From assembly GCA_018267365.1 (NCBI GenBank), contig JAFDYQ010000045.1, positions 1 to 32,806 on the forward strand: a stretch of DNA of 32,806 nt, written 5' to 3'. Positions 9,131 to 17,722 of this stretch are shown one piece after another (within the stretch, counting starts at the first letter, position 1; every line of letters begins with the position of its first letter). The notes beneath the pieces were generated by a model that worked only from the letters and a program-made list of their open reading frames with translations, ran no database searches and was not told where the DNA came from. The translations under genes were made by a program, and so were the position numbers. The DNA comes from Bacteroidota bacterium (lineage in GTDB: Bacteria; Bacteroidota; Bacteroidia; Chitinophagales; LD1).

Positions 9131-9625
9131 TTATGGTCGGGCAGTGATGACTTTAGCCTTTTCTATCCTCAGCCCCACACTTTTGATTTTTTCCAGCGGA
9201 TTCACGCGCATATCCTGACGGAGTGTGAAGGTGAATTTGCCCGGCATAGGGAACCGTGCATCGTGCTGGATCATGACCGGCACGTCACAGTTATCTCCCA
9301 GGCAGGAGCCATACCATTTGCCATCAGGCTCGCAGAGGGGCAGATTTACCCGCTTCTCCATCTTCTTGCCGTCCGGTAGCTGCGTACCCACCTGCACATA
9401 CACATTCCGCCAGTCAAACTGAAAGGAATGCCGGAGGTTAATATAGATATTGTAGCGTGTTACAGTGTCTTTTACCTCTACCGTGTAGGACTTGATATCA
9501 TCATAAGACCACCTCTCGTTCTTTACGGGTGTATTGGTCTCATAGAGACGGTTTGGGTCACATGAGGTGAGCAGCAGTGCACCTGCTGCCAGTAGTGCCA
9601 GAGATATGCGCTTTATACCGGTCAT
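9131..9625 (-). CDS. gldH: Gliding motility lipoprotein GldH
   Basis: A 164-residue lipoprotein with lipobox LTSC (acylated Cys22). Family features are a Trp-rich YDDIKSYTVEV start, the YNIYINLRHS strand, a WYGSCLGDNC centre and the C-terminal FTLRQDMRVNPLEKIKSVGL block that characterises GldH. In Flavobacterium GldH is required for gliding, although its biochemical role is unknown. Its ATG lies one base after the ricT stop codon on the same strand, so the two are almost certainly translated from one mRNA. The ricT-gldH pairing is common in Bacteroidota and supports the call. Confidence 0.9.
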   Translation of the reverse strand: MTGIKRISLALLAAGALLLTSCDPNRLYETNTPVKNERWSYDDIKSYTVEVKDTVTRYNIYINLRHSFQFDWRNVYVQVGTQLPDGKKMEKRVNLPLCEPDGKWYGSCLGDNCDVPVMIQHDARFPMPGKFTFTLRQDMRVNPLEKIKSVGLRIEKAKVITARP

Positions 9626-9626
9626 G

Positions 9627-11192
9627 CTATTTATGTTCGGTATTATCGCCTATTGGTGCGTTTGGTTTATCTCCCTGAGGTTTATTGCGATCACCTGCCT
9701 GTCGGTTCTGATTATTATTGCGGTCACCGCCTTGACGGTTTTGATTGTTTCCACCTTGGTTACGCTGCTGATTATTGCGGTCGCCTTGTGGCTTCTGTCC
9801 TTGCTGCTGGTTCCGCTCGCCTTGGGGTTTATTGCGGTCGCCGCTCTGACGGTTTTGGTTATTGCCACCCTGATTGCGCTGTTGATTATTGCGCTCACCC
9901 TGCTGTTTATTGCGGTCGCCGCCCTGGCGGTTTTGGTTATTTCCTCCCTGGTTGCGGTTCTGTTGTTTATTGCGGTCCTGCTGCTGACCGCCTTCTGTCT
10001 GTGGCTTATCACTTCCAGTTTGTTTGCCTTGCTGCCGGCGGTCATCACCGTTGCGGCCACCGCTGCGTTTGTTGCGTGCCTTGTTGCGATTCTTACGGGC
10101 TTTATCATCCAGAGCAGTCAGGCTCACCTGGCCTACCAGGTCATCGTGCTTAGATTCATCTACTATTACCTCCTCTACCACATGATAGTTGCCCAGGCTG
10201 GCTGGTTTCTTGCCCTGCTTATTCATCCATATCAGCTCATTGGCGGTCTCTACGTCCAGTTTGAATGGATTGCCATGCTGGCCCTCATAGGCATACCATA
10301 GTTGCTTCTTGAGTATCTCTGTTTTGCGCAGGTATGCTGTGCCCTCCTCTGTCTCGATCTTGTCAGGATTCTTTGGAAATTTCTTCAGTGCATCGTTGTA
10401 CGTATCCAGCTCATAGTTGAGGCAACACTTCAGCCTGCCGCACTGGCCGCTCATCTTTTCCGTATTGATGGCGAGATTCTGATAGCGTACGGCCTGCGTG
10501 GTCACGGATTTGAAGTCTGCCAGCCAGGTGGAGCAGCACAGCTCACGGCCACAGGTACCCATGCCGCCTATGCGGGCCGCCTCCTGGCGTGCACCGATCT
10601 GGCGCATCTCTATCTTCACCTTGAAGTCGCGCGCGTATACCTTCACCAGCTCGCGAAAATCTACGCGGTCATCAGCCGTATAGTAGATGGTTGCCTTTTT
10701 GCCATCGCCCTGGTACTCTACATCGCCTATCTTCATATCCAGTTTGAGGCTCTTGGCTATGGCGCGGGAGCGGATCATGGTTTCCTGCTCTTTATTGCGG
10801 CCATCCAGATAGATATTGATATCCTGCTCTCCTGCTATGCGCAGTACGGCGCGGATAGTATCGTCACGCTCGCTCACGCGGTTCTTTTTCATCTGGGCCT
10901 TTACGAGTTCGCCCTGCAGGCTCACCTCACCTACGTCATATCCCTGTGCGGCTTCCACTACTATCAGCTGGCCTTTGGTCAGACTCAGGTTAGCGCTATT
11001 GCGATAGAAACCCTTACGCGAACCTTTTTTGAAAGCTACCTCTATGATGTTAAAATTCTCATTGAAAGACAGTGGCATATCTGCCAGCCAGTCGTATACA
11101 TTATTCTTATTACAGCCACCTGTAGAGCAGCCGCCTTTGCTCTGGCAGCCCTGCTCACCTCCGGTGGCTGTACCACACGATCCACATCCCAT
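9627..11192 (-). CDS. ricT: PSP1-domain protein, RicT/YaaT family
   Basis: A 521-residue protein. The N-terminus is Cys/Gly-rich (MGCGSCGTATGG, then several more Cys to about residue 28), as in Bacteroidota RicT. The PSP1 core starts near residue 75 (GQLIVVEAAQGYDVGEVSL) and ends with two conserved Cys clusters, GTCGRELCCSTWL and SGQCGRLKCCLNYE, around residues 215-265. In Bacillus RicT works with RicA and RicF as an Fe-S complex that affects RNase Y-dependent RNA maturation; no RicA/F partner is seen here. After about residue 365 the protein becomes a basic, Gln/Asn/Arg/Gly-rich disordered tail with tandem repeats, much longer than in Bacillus. It abuts gldH and a terminator separates it from the LRR gene upstream. 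Confidence 0.88.
   Translation of the reverse strand: MGCGSCGTATGGEQGCQSKGGCSTGGCNKNNVYDWLADMPLSFNENFNIIEVAFKKGSRKGFYRNSANLSLTKGQLIVVEAAQGYDVGEVSLQGELVKAQMKKNRVSERDDTIRAVLRIAGEQDINIYLDGRNKEQETMIRSRAIAKSLKLDMKIGDVEYQGDGKKATIYYTADDRVDFRELVKVYARDFKVKIEMRQIGARQEAARIGGMGTCGRELCCSTWLADFKSVTTQAVRYQNLAINTEKMSGQCGRLKCCLNYELDTYNDALKKFPKNPDKIETEEGTAYLRKTEILKKQLWYAYEGQHGNPFKLDVETANELIWMNKQGKKPASLGNYHVVEEVIVDESKHDDLVGQVSLTALDDKARKNRNKARNKRSGGRNGDDRRQQGKQTGSDKPQTEGGQQQDRNKQQNRNQGGNNQNRQGGDRNKQQGERNNQQRNQGGNNQNRQSGDRNKPQGERNQQQGQKPQGDRNNQQRNQGGNNQNRQGGDRNNNQNRQAGDRNKPQGDKPNAPIGDNTEHK
9663..9977 (-). repeat. Imperfect tandem repeats encoding the RicT tail
   Basis: The unit RNQGGNNQNRQ followed by (G/S)GDRNK appears in three main copies with shorter partial copies between them, from about residue 406 to 510 of RicT. 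At DNA level the repeats recur as TTATTGCGGTC and GGTTTTG motifs on the plus strand. The repeat is in frame throughout, so slippage would change tail length without necessarily breaking the gene. It is coding and not a CRISPR array. Confidence 0.8.
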
Positions 11193-11227
11193 TTATATAG
11201 CTATTGTCACTGTTTTATAATATATAA

Positions 11228-11255
11228 AAATCCGTCCCTGTCTCAGGACGGATTT
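11228..11255 (-). terminator. Intrinsic terminator between the LRR gene and ricT
   Basis: AAATCCGTCC and GGACGGATTT form a perfect 10 bp stem around an 8 nt loop. On the minus strand the stem runs into TTTTTATATA. It lies about 75 bp beyond the stop codon of the LRR gene and 36 bp before the ricT start, so it ends the LRR transcript and implies a separate promoter for ricT. Confidence 0.75.
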
Positions 11256-11328
11256 CTTCACCTAGCGAATATAGCACAAAATGTGGATAAATCAGATGGT
11301 CAAAAGTAGTGGCTGGAGCCTTTTACGT

Positions 11329-13176
11329 TTACCTGATCACCGATAGCTTAGTGATACCCGCTGCGCGTTTAGTTTTGACATGTACGAAGTAGATACCGTC
11401 TGTGATACCGTCCGCTAGGCTCATCTCCATGTTTTTACCCTGATCGGCTTTCTGCTGGTAGACTTCTTGTCCTGCTGCATTTGTCACGCTCACTGCGGTG
11501 ATCACATCATCGGCAGTGATGGTTAGTTTGTTGTTTGCGGGATTTGGGTAGAGCCTGATGTTTGCTGTGGCTATCTCGCGTATGCCTGTAGGCTCATAGG
11601 CGACCTGGCTGGTATCTGCGCCGGCATTGAGCTGTATCTCATTGCCCTGTGCGTCTATGGCGGTTATATCACTGATATACCCCACATTGGCATAGTAGCT
11701 ATAGTCTTTACCACTGATATTATCGGTAGTGATCTTGAAATTTGCTACCGCTATAGGGCCATTGCCACTGCGGGTGGTGTGGTCTATGCGGGTGACGGCG
11801 GCTTTGATCTGGCCTGCGCTGCTGAGTGTTTTGCTGATAGACATTTTATCCGTGCTACCTAGCCAGGAAGGTCCGAAGCTCATGGTAGTATAGTTTGAGT
11901 CTACTACTGTGGGGTCGAAATTGTAGGTGAATGCGAGGCCGTAGATATTGTTTGCCGGTAGCGCACTGTCACCCAGTATGAAAGTAGCCGTGAGCGTGTC
12001 TCCGCTGTAAAGCGTATCTGCGCTCAGAAGGGCTTTTAGTATAGGCAGGCCACTCCGACAAGGCTGAAGACCGTCTGTCTTAGCGTGCACCATTGAAAAA
12101 TTTGTGATGATGGCTGTCGTGTCATCTGCGTTGATCACTCCATCTCCATTGCAGTCGGCGTGCTTGATATTGACACCGCTGGTCAGTTGCAGAGACCAAT
12201 CCTGGCAATATTGAGCTTGCCAGACAATAGATGGAGTAGCCCTGGCGTATTCACTGAGGCCGTAAGCAACCCCGAGGGGTAAAAGATCATTGTTGTCTGC
12301 TATACCATTGGCATCGGCATCTCCGGGCCATACAGTTGAGTCAGATGCATATACTTCACAGCCATGACTGTTGCCAGAAGTGCATATAGGTAAACTGGTA
12401 TATGCCGGAAAACAATAAACATTACCCGTAGGATAGTTTGGTAAACAGGATATGTTAGTACCGGTAAAGAAGAGACCAACAATATTCCCTAGTCTTGGCA
12501 TACAGTATAGACCAAGATTTTGCTGACAGTTTAGATATCTCAGGCTATCAGGGAGATCTGGTAGAGAAGTCAATTGGCAATTTGCACAGCTCAGAAACCT
12601 CAGTGTACCAGGAAGCCTGGGCAGTGAATCCACAATATCGAAATCGCACTTAAATGTATCGAGTGAAGGTGGAAGAGGAGACAGATGCGTAAGAAAATTA
12701 CCACTTAAGTCTAATACCTTTAATGAATTAGGGAAGGCAGGTGGAAGACTGTCAAGATTATTATTAGAACAAATAAGTGAAACTAAATGCGGGGGCAGAG
12801 GCGGTAGCGTAGTGAGCTGTCCGCCAGGGTAACTAAAATCAATCAATGTAGCAGGCAGCGGAGGCAATGAGGTAAATAAACCGCCACCAGGACCCATTTT
12901 CAAATGCCTGAGTTGATCAAAATATTGTATACCCTCCATGCTCTCATAAGCAGTGCCTGGAACAGAGATATCCAATGTTGTATCTGTGATGACGGCCGTG
13001 CATGTCGTATCCATAAGCCATCCGGAGGAGTCACTTCCCAGCATACAGGAAGCGAATCCATTTGTATTGAGCCAGCTGCCGAAACCGGTATCAGGTATAG
13101 CTACATACTGTGCTTGGCCGCGCACAAAAGTGAACAGACATATAGCTATGAGGATCCTGTTCGTTACTGTTTTCAT
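11329..13176 (-). CDS. Secreted leucine-rich-repeat protein with type IX sorting domain
   Basis: A 615-residue protein. ATG 13176 (MKTVTNRILIAICLF) is chosen because it opens as a signal peptide ending GQAQ; the in-frame ATG at 13251 would add 25 polar residues in front. Residues about 100-260 are short LRRs of the form LPPLPxxLxxLxCxxNxLxSLP, resembling the 20-residue YopM/IpaH type. Next come two Ca-binding-like loops, GDADANGIADNNDLLPLG and DCNGDGVINADDTTAI, of the dockerin/EF-hand kind common in Bacteroidota secreted proteins. A beta-sandwich region follows. The last ~75 residues (LYPNPANNKLTI, AAGQEVYQQ, GIYFVHVKT, KLSVIR) are a type A C-terminal sorting signal, so this is a probable PorU substrate. 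The ligand is unknown. Confidence 0.82.
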   Translation of the reverse strand: MKTVTNRILIAICLFTFVRGQAQYVAIPDTGFGSWLNTNGFASCMLGSDSSGWLMDTTCTAVITDTTLDISVPGTAYESMEGIQYFDQLRHLKMGPGGGLFTSLPPLPATLIDFSYPGGQLTTLPPLPPHLVSLICSNNNLDSLPPAFPNSLKVLDLSGNFLTHLSPLPPSLDTFKCDFDIVDSLPRLPGTLRFLSCANCQLTSLPDLPDSLRYLNCQQNLGLYCMPRLGNIVGLFFTGTNISCLPNYPTGNVYCFPAYTSLPICTSGNSHGCEVYASDSTVWPGDADANGIADNNDLLPLGVAYGLSEYARATPSIVWQAQYCQDWSLQLTSGVNIKHADCNGDGVINADDTTAIITNFSMVHAKTDGLQPCRSGLPILKALLSADTLYSGDTLTATFILGDSALPANNIYGLAFTYNFDPTVVDSNYTTMSFGPSWLGSTDKMSISKTLSSAGQIKAAVTRIDHTTRSGNGPIAVANFKITTDNISGKDYSYYANVGYISDITAIDAQGNEIQLNAGADTSQVAYEPTGIREIATANIRLYPNPANNKLTITADDVITAVSVTNAAGQEVYQQKADQGKNMEMSLADGITDGIYFVHVKTKRAAGITKLSVIR

Positions 13177-13366
13177 GTTGCAAATATTATAGTTAGTGAT
13201 TTTATGCTTTACATATTCTTTGACAGTACAAATAAATTGAGGCGCGGTCATTAAAAAAAGTACAATAAACAGCCTATATACCTTAGTTCATACTTTACCA
13301 GACTATATAATATCATTATTATATACCTATTATTTTATCAGAATACTTATATTTATTGAATAAGAT

Positions 13367-14785
13367 ATGCTCCATACCAAGCCCGACCATATCCTCCGCA
13401 GCCTCACGCAGTATGAGCTGAACCGACTGGACCGGTATATGCCGGGGGCTGGGGCGGATGAGTATGTGCTGAGCTGCTGGGGGTATATCCGGACTTTCTA
13501 CAAAGAGCGTATACCGGAGGCGCTGAGCAAGGAAAATGTCTGGAAGGCCTCCTACGGCAAGAAGAAATTTGCTGCGCTGCGCTATGCGCGGCTGCTGTCA
13601 GACCTGACGAAGGCGATAGAGCGGTTTTTGATGCTGGAGTATCTATCCAAACAGGACACAGAGCGTAACCTTCTACTGCTGGATGTCTTTAACAGCAGGT
13701 CACTTCCCTCTTGTGCTATGCCTATGGTGAAGGCGGTGAATGATACGGTGGGCAAAAATGAATACCGGGATGCTGGCTACTACCTGGACCGCTACCGCGC
13801 AGATGAACTGCAAAATGCCTTCATAGAAAATCTAGACCGGCGGGATACTGAGAAGCACCTCTCAGCTACCATGCAGAGCCTTGACACCTATTATGTGATA
13901 CAGAAGCTGAAGTACTATGCCTCTGCACTGCACTATCAGAAGTTTCTCAATACACCTTCTGAGATACAGCACATGGCTGTGGTGCTGGAGATGGCTGCGC
14001 AGCTACCACTGCGTGACGTTCCGTTGATCAGAATATATCTTGCTATCATCCATACGCTACAGGAGCAAGATGGCGACGGCAATTTTGAGCTCCTGCGACG
14101 ACTGCTGTCGGAGCATGTGCAGCTCTTCCCGGTCACGGAGGTGGAGCAGCTATATGCCTTTGCGGTGAACTACTGTATCCGCATGATCAATCAGGGTGAT
14201 CTCAGCTATGTGCAGAAGATACTCTCGCTGTACAAGCAGCAGCTGAAAGATGGCCTGCTCACACACAGCGGATCGATGTCGCCCTGGGAGTTTAAAAACA
14301 TAGTGACCATCGCGCTGCGCGCAAAGGAGCTGAAGTGGACGATGGACTTTATCGAAACCTATACCGCCTATATACCTGCGCGTGACCGGGGCAATGCTTA
14401 TACCTTTAACACGGCGCGCTATGCCTTTGCCGCAGGCAAATATGACCGAGTGCTGGAACTGTTGAGATCGGTAGACTATGATGATGTCTTCTACCAGCTG
14501 GATGCGAAGACCACGCTCATGAAGACCTACTACGAGCTGGGCGAGTACCAGCCACTACAGTCATTGGGAGAAAGCTTTCGGATATTGCTCCGGCGCAAAA
14601 AGCTGATTTCCGATACGCAGCGAGCAGTGTATGGCAACTTCATCCGCTACACCTTGAAACTCTTTCGTGCAGATGTGAAGGATCGTAAAAAAATAGCTCA
14701 ACTCACGCAGGATATCAATAAGGTAAAACAACTGGCAGACAAAAGCTGGATCGCGGAGAAGCTGGGGGAACTGACAGGGGCATAG
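13367..14785 (+). CDS. Hypothetical helical (TPR-like) protein
   Basis: I do not recognise a named family. The 472-residue product has no signal peptide or membrane segment and is almost entirely helical, with TPR/HEAT-like pairs (for example ALHYQKFLN and ARYAFAAGKYDRVLELL near residue 355). It is rich in charged residues and Tyr/Leu, ending in a basic-acidic helix. It is probably a cytoplasmic scaffold. The architecture and N-terminal pattern (LTxxEL...YM, then basic helix, then acidic helix) resemble the protein at 24892-26400, suggesting distant paralogy, but this rests on inspection only. It is followed after 73 bp by paaN on the same strand. TATATTTA about 20 bp upstream of the ATG is a weak -7-like element. 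Confidence 0.75.
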   Translation: MLHTKPDHILRSLTQYELNRLDRYMPGAGADEYVLSCWGYIRTFYKERIPEALSKENVWKASYGKKKFAALRYARLLSDLTKAIERFLMLEYLSKQDTERNLLLLDVFNSRSLPSCAMPMVKAVNDTVGKNEYRDAGYYLDRYRADELQNAFIENLDRRDTEKHLSATMQSLDTYYVIQKLKYYASALHYQKFLNTPSEIQHMAVVLEMAAQLPLRDVPLIRIYLAIIHTLQEQDGDGNFELLRRLLSEHVQLFPVTEVEQLYAFAVNYCIRMINQGDLSYVQKILSLYKQQLKDGLLTHSGSMSPWEFKNIVTIALRAKELKWTMDFIETYTAYIPARDRGNAYTFNTARYAFAAGKYDRVLELLRSVDYDDVFYQLDAKTTLMKTYYELGEYQPLQSLGESFRILLRRKKLISDTQRAVYGNFIRYTLKLFRADVKDRKKIAQLTQDINKVKQLADKSWIAEKLGELTGA

Positions 14786-14858
14786 CCTCATTTTTCCTTT
14801 TCTACCAAAATCCCTTACTTTCAACCCGCCTACTTTTTAAAACAGAAAAATACAAGAT

Positions 14859-16511
14859 ATGTCACTAAGCCAGTCTAACCGCGAGATCGTAGAAAACGCC
14901 GTGAAGGCCATCCACTCCCGCGCTTTCTTCGCACAATATCCCGAGTCTCCTAAAGCCTACGGCGAGGAGGCTTCTACCGAAGGTCTCAAACTCTACAATG
15001 AACAACTGGGCAAAAAGTTTGAACTGCTGAAGCAGCAAAACCCTACCGGCTGGATAGGCGAGGAAGTATCGCCATATACCATGAAACCACTCGGCATCAC
15101 TTATCCTACTTTTGAAGTAGATACACTGCTGGTACGTGCTGGCCGCGCCTTTGATGAGTGGAAGAAGGTCTCTGTAGATGAGCGTGCTGAGGTGCTGATA
15201 GACGCACTGGAGCGTATCAAGAATAAATTCTTTGAGATAGCATACGCTACACAGCATACTACAGGGCAGTCATTTGTCATGAGCTTCCAGGCATCGGGAC
15301 CCCACGCGAGTGACCGCGCGCTTGAGGCGCTGGCTATGGGCTGGGAGGAGCTGAAGCGTTTCCCTGAGTCTGTGACCTGGGAGAAGCCTGCCGGTAAATC
15401 TACCATCAAACTACAGAAGGAATACCATGCCGTACCAAAGGGTGTGGGCCTTATCATAGGCTGCTCTACCTTCCCTACGTGGAATACGGTGCCGGGCCTT
15501 TTCGCTACCCTGATCACGGGCAATACAGCCATCGTAAAGCCGCACCCTAAATCGGTCTACGCGATAGCCATCGTAGTCGCTGAGATACAAAATGCGCTGC
15601 AGCAAAAGGGCCACGACATCAATATCTGCCAGCTCGCAGTAGACTCGTCTGATAAACTCATCACTAAGAAGCTGGCAGAGCATCCACTCGTGAAGCTGAT
15701 AGACTACACCGGTGGCTCTGCCTTCGGCAAATATGTAGAGAGCCTACCGGGCAAGACGACTTTCACAGAGAAAGCGGGGGTCAACTCAGTGATCATCGAC
15801 TCTGTATCAGACCTCGCCGCTGTGGCGCAAAATCTGGCTTTCTCCGTATCGCTCTACTCGGGTCAGATGTGTACTGCTCCGCAAAATTTCTTCATACCGG
15901 AAGGTGGTATCACCTCTACAGCGGGCCCTGTCAGCTATGAGGATACAGTGAAAGCGATCGTAGATGCCGTAGCCGGCATAGCTAAGCACCCTGCTATGGG
16001 ACCTGGTACTCTGGGCGCTATACAGAGTGAGGCTACGCTGAAGCGTGTAGACTCTGTGAGCGATATCGCTACGCAGCTGCTGGCTCCGGGCAAGGTGGCC
16101 AACGCTGAATATCCCGACGCACGCACATCCTCTCCTATCGTACTGGAGGTAGCTGCCAAGGACTTCGGCATCTATGAGAATGAGCTCTTCGGTCCGATCG
16201 TACTCGTGATCAAGACCAAGAATACGGCTCAGTCGGTGGAGCTGGCCAAAGACATGGCAGGCAAGCACGGCGCGATCACATGTGCCGCCTACTCTACTAA
16301 CGAGGATACGATCAAACTGATAGAAGAAGAAATGGAGTCTGTTTTCACACCGGTATCATTCAACCTGACCGGCGGCATCTTTGTCAATCAGCATGCGACC
16401 TTCAGCGATTTTCACGTGACCGGCGGCAACCCAGCGGGCAATGCCAGCTTTACCAATCCGGAGTACGTCAATAAGCGCTTCGTGTGGGTGGGCCACAGGA
16501 GGAATGCTTAG
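14859..16511 (+). CDS. paaN: Phenylacetic acid degradation protein PaaN (aldehyde dehydrogenase family)
   Basis: A 550-residue protein of the aldehyde dehydrogenase superfamily. The cofactor-binding stretch GLIIGCSTFPTWNTVPGLFA with GNTAIVKPHPKSV is near residues 190-230. The nucleophile is Cys338 in GQMCTAPQN. Length and the N-terminal region (PESPKAYGEEASTEGLKLYN) match the PaaN branch rather than ordinary short ALDHs. PaaN-type proteins have been linked to oxidation of the ring-opened aldehyde in phenylacetate breakdown. No other paa genes are in the window, so here it is an orphan and its substrate may differ. The AbiV-like gene follows after 12 bp and could be co-transcribed by read-through. 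Confidence 0.85.
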   Translation: MSLSQSNREIVENAVKAIHSRAFFAQYPESPKAYGEEASTEGLKLYNEQLGKKFELLKQQNPTGWIGEEVSPYTMKPLGITYPTFEVDTLLVRAGRAFDEWKKVSVDERAEVLIDALERIKNKFFEIAYATQHTTGQSFVMSFQASGPHASDRALEALAMGWEELKRFPESVTWEKPAGKSTIKLQKEYHAVPKGVGLIIGCSTFPTWNTVPGLFATLITGNTAIVKPHPKSVYAIAIVVAEIQNALQQKGHDINICQLAVDSSDKLITKKLAEHPLVKLIDYTGGSAFGKYVESLPGKTTFTEKAGVNSVIIDSVSDLAAVAQNLAFSVSLYSGQMCTAPQNFFIPEGGITSTAGPVSYEDTVKAIVDAVAGIAKHPAMGPGTLGAIQSEATLKRVDSVSDIATQLLAPGKVANAEYPDARTSSPIVLEVAAKDFGIYENELFGPIVLVIKTKNTAQSVELAKDMAGKHGAITCAAYSTNEDTIKLIEEEMESVFTPVSFNLTGGIFVNQHATFSDFHVTGGNPAGNASFTNPEYVNKRFVWVGHRRNA

Positions 16512-16523
16512 ATTAACACACCT

Positions 16524-17198
16524 ATGATATTTACTCTAGAAGAATATAAAAGAGGTATAGAACTTTGTGTAAAAAATTCTAACGATCTCATAGAAGAAGC
16601 TAAAATCTATAAGCTGCTTATGAAGCCGAGAGGATATGCATTGTTTCAATTATCTATAGAAGAAATTGGAAAGGCTTGCTTGATTATCGAGCATATAGGT
16701 AAAGGTCATTTCGAATTTCAAAGTGAGAAAGAATTCAATGAGAAGTTCACAAGTCATAAAGACAAAAATGAAATTTCTCTTATTGTGGATCTTTTCTTAA
16801 TAGCAGTACTTACTGCTTCTGGGAAAGATAGTGCTTTAAAAGAAAAGATTTTAGGCTTTGCCAAAGATGATGTCGTTAAATGGAAAAGCCATTTGAATCT
16901 GAAAAAGAATCAAAGTTTATACGTTTCATTAGACAACGCTAAATTCGTCTCACCTAGTGAAAATATCACAAAAGAGATGATGGATGATATCTCTTTAAAA
17001 GCAGAAGTCAGAAATAGAGCTTTTCAAGAACTTATCTTAATGCATTTAGATGAAATACAGCAGCCTAATCAAAACGCTTCCTATTCAGATGCGGATAAAA
17101 ACTTGCTTAGGTCTTTTGTAGAAATGGCTAAAGAAGTATATGATATTCCAAACCATTTGTTAGATGTAGAAACTTATCTAACGACTAAAATTGGATAG
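16524..17198 (+). CDS. AbiV family (HEPN-like) abortive-infection protein
   Basis: A 224-residue, mostly helical protein without signal peptide. Family hallmarks are the early helix with LFQLSIEEIGKACLI (residues 41-54) and, after a charged loop, FNEKFTSHKDKNEI (71-84), corresponding to the EE-x-GKA and sHKxK motifs of AbiV/HEPN proteins. A classic HEPN RNase R-x4-6-H motif is not clearly visible. In Lactococcus AbiV aborts phage infection by shutting down translation after sensing a phage protein; the role here is inferred. GC in lines that I counted is 30-37 percent against about 53 percent in paaN, so it looks horizontally acquired. It starts 12 bp after paaN and its last 25 bp overlap the 3' end of the opposing lipoprotein gene. 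Confidence 0.8.
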   Translation: MIFTLEEYKRGIELCVKNSNDLIEEAKIYKLLMKPRGYALFQLSIEEIGKACLIIEHIGKGHFEFQSEKEFNEKFTSHKDKNEISLIVDLFLIAVLTASGKDSALKEKILGFAKDDVVKWKSHLNLKKNQSLYVSLDNAKFVSPSENITKEMMDDISLKAEVRNRAFQELILMHLDEIQQPNQNASYSDADKNLLRSFVEMAKEVYDIPNHLLDVETYLTTKIG

Positions 17199-17722
17199 TC
17201 TGCCTCATAGTCTACACTACCGGGCGTAGGCGTGCCATTTTTGCCGACAGGCTGATGATAGAGGATCAGGCGCAGATAGCCTGAGGCGCTGTCAGTGGTC
17301 TCCCAAGTACTGATGAGGCCTATAGGCAGGCCATTCTTGTCCTTGTCCTGTATCTTGTTTTTGATAAAGCCGGAGACGGGGTCCATGGTATAGACCATCA
17401 GATGCTCATAGCCTAGATGTGATATACTGTCAGTGAGGTCGAGAAGCGGGTTGTTAGCTTCATTCAGGATGCGGAGCGCGATGGAGTAGGTCCTGTTTGT
17501 CTTGAGATGAATGGTATCTATGAGAGTCGCCGGGGTGCCCTGCGCCTCACTGAAATTGATATAGTCAAAGGTATCTACGCTCTGATCCGTCTGATCAGTA
17601 GCGATCACCTTCACGCGGGAGATGTATTCATGGTCAGGAATACCGGTGTCCGTTTTGCACGAATACAGCAGCGCCGTCATGACGGCTACCGTACTGAGCA
17701 CTATGGCTATCGTTCTTTTCAT
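17174..17722 (-). CDS. Lipoprotein associated with a TonB receptor
   Basis: A 182-residue lipoprotein: signal peptide with lipobox LYSC, acylated Cys22. The rest is predicted beta-rich (YISRVKVIATDQTDQSV, TYSIALRILNEANNP, ASGYLRLILYHQP, ending SVDYEADYPILV). Proteins of this size and pattern often sit beside TonB receptors in Bacteroidota and may be surface partners; no ligand is known. The upstream gene on the same strand is a TonB receptor, but a terminator-like hairpin lies between, so this gene may have its own promoter. The 3' end overlaps the AbiV-like gene by 25 bp in antisense. The C-terminus looks complete for the family, so the overlap does not obviously truncate it. Confidence 0.72.
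   Translation of the reverse strand: MKRTIAIVLSTVAVMTALLYSCKTDTGIPDHEYISRVKVIATDQTDQSVDTFDYINFSEAQGTPATLIDTIHLKTNRTYSIALRILNEANNPLLDLTDSISHLGYEHLMVYTMDPVSGFIKNKIQDKDKNGLPIGLISTWETTDSASGYLRLILYHQPVGKNGTPTPGSVDYEADYPILVVR

Noticed and set aside
9663..9977. Possible CRISPR array
   Set aside because: Repeats are in frame within RicT, of unequal spacing, and the spacers are themselves repetitive. No cas genes are present.
9567..10301. Hydrophobic plus-strand open frame resembling a membrane protein
   Set aside because: The runs of Leu/Val/Ile/Ala arise from reading the Asn/Gln/Arg/Gly repeats of RicT backwards; it is an artefact of the repeat.
10302..11309. Long plus-strand open frame opposite ricT (335 codons)
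   Set aside because: It is the antisense of the well-supported RicT coding region with its conserved Cys clusters. The translation is low in charged residues and has no recognisable motif.
13177..13251. Upstream ATG start for the LRR protein
   Set aside because: The additional 25 residues are polar and would bury the signal peptide that begins at 13176.
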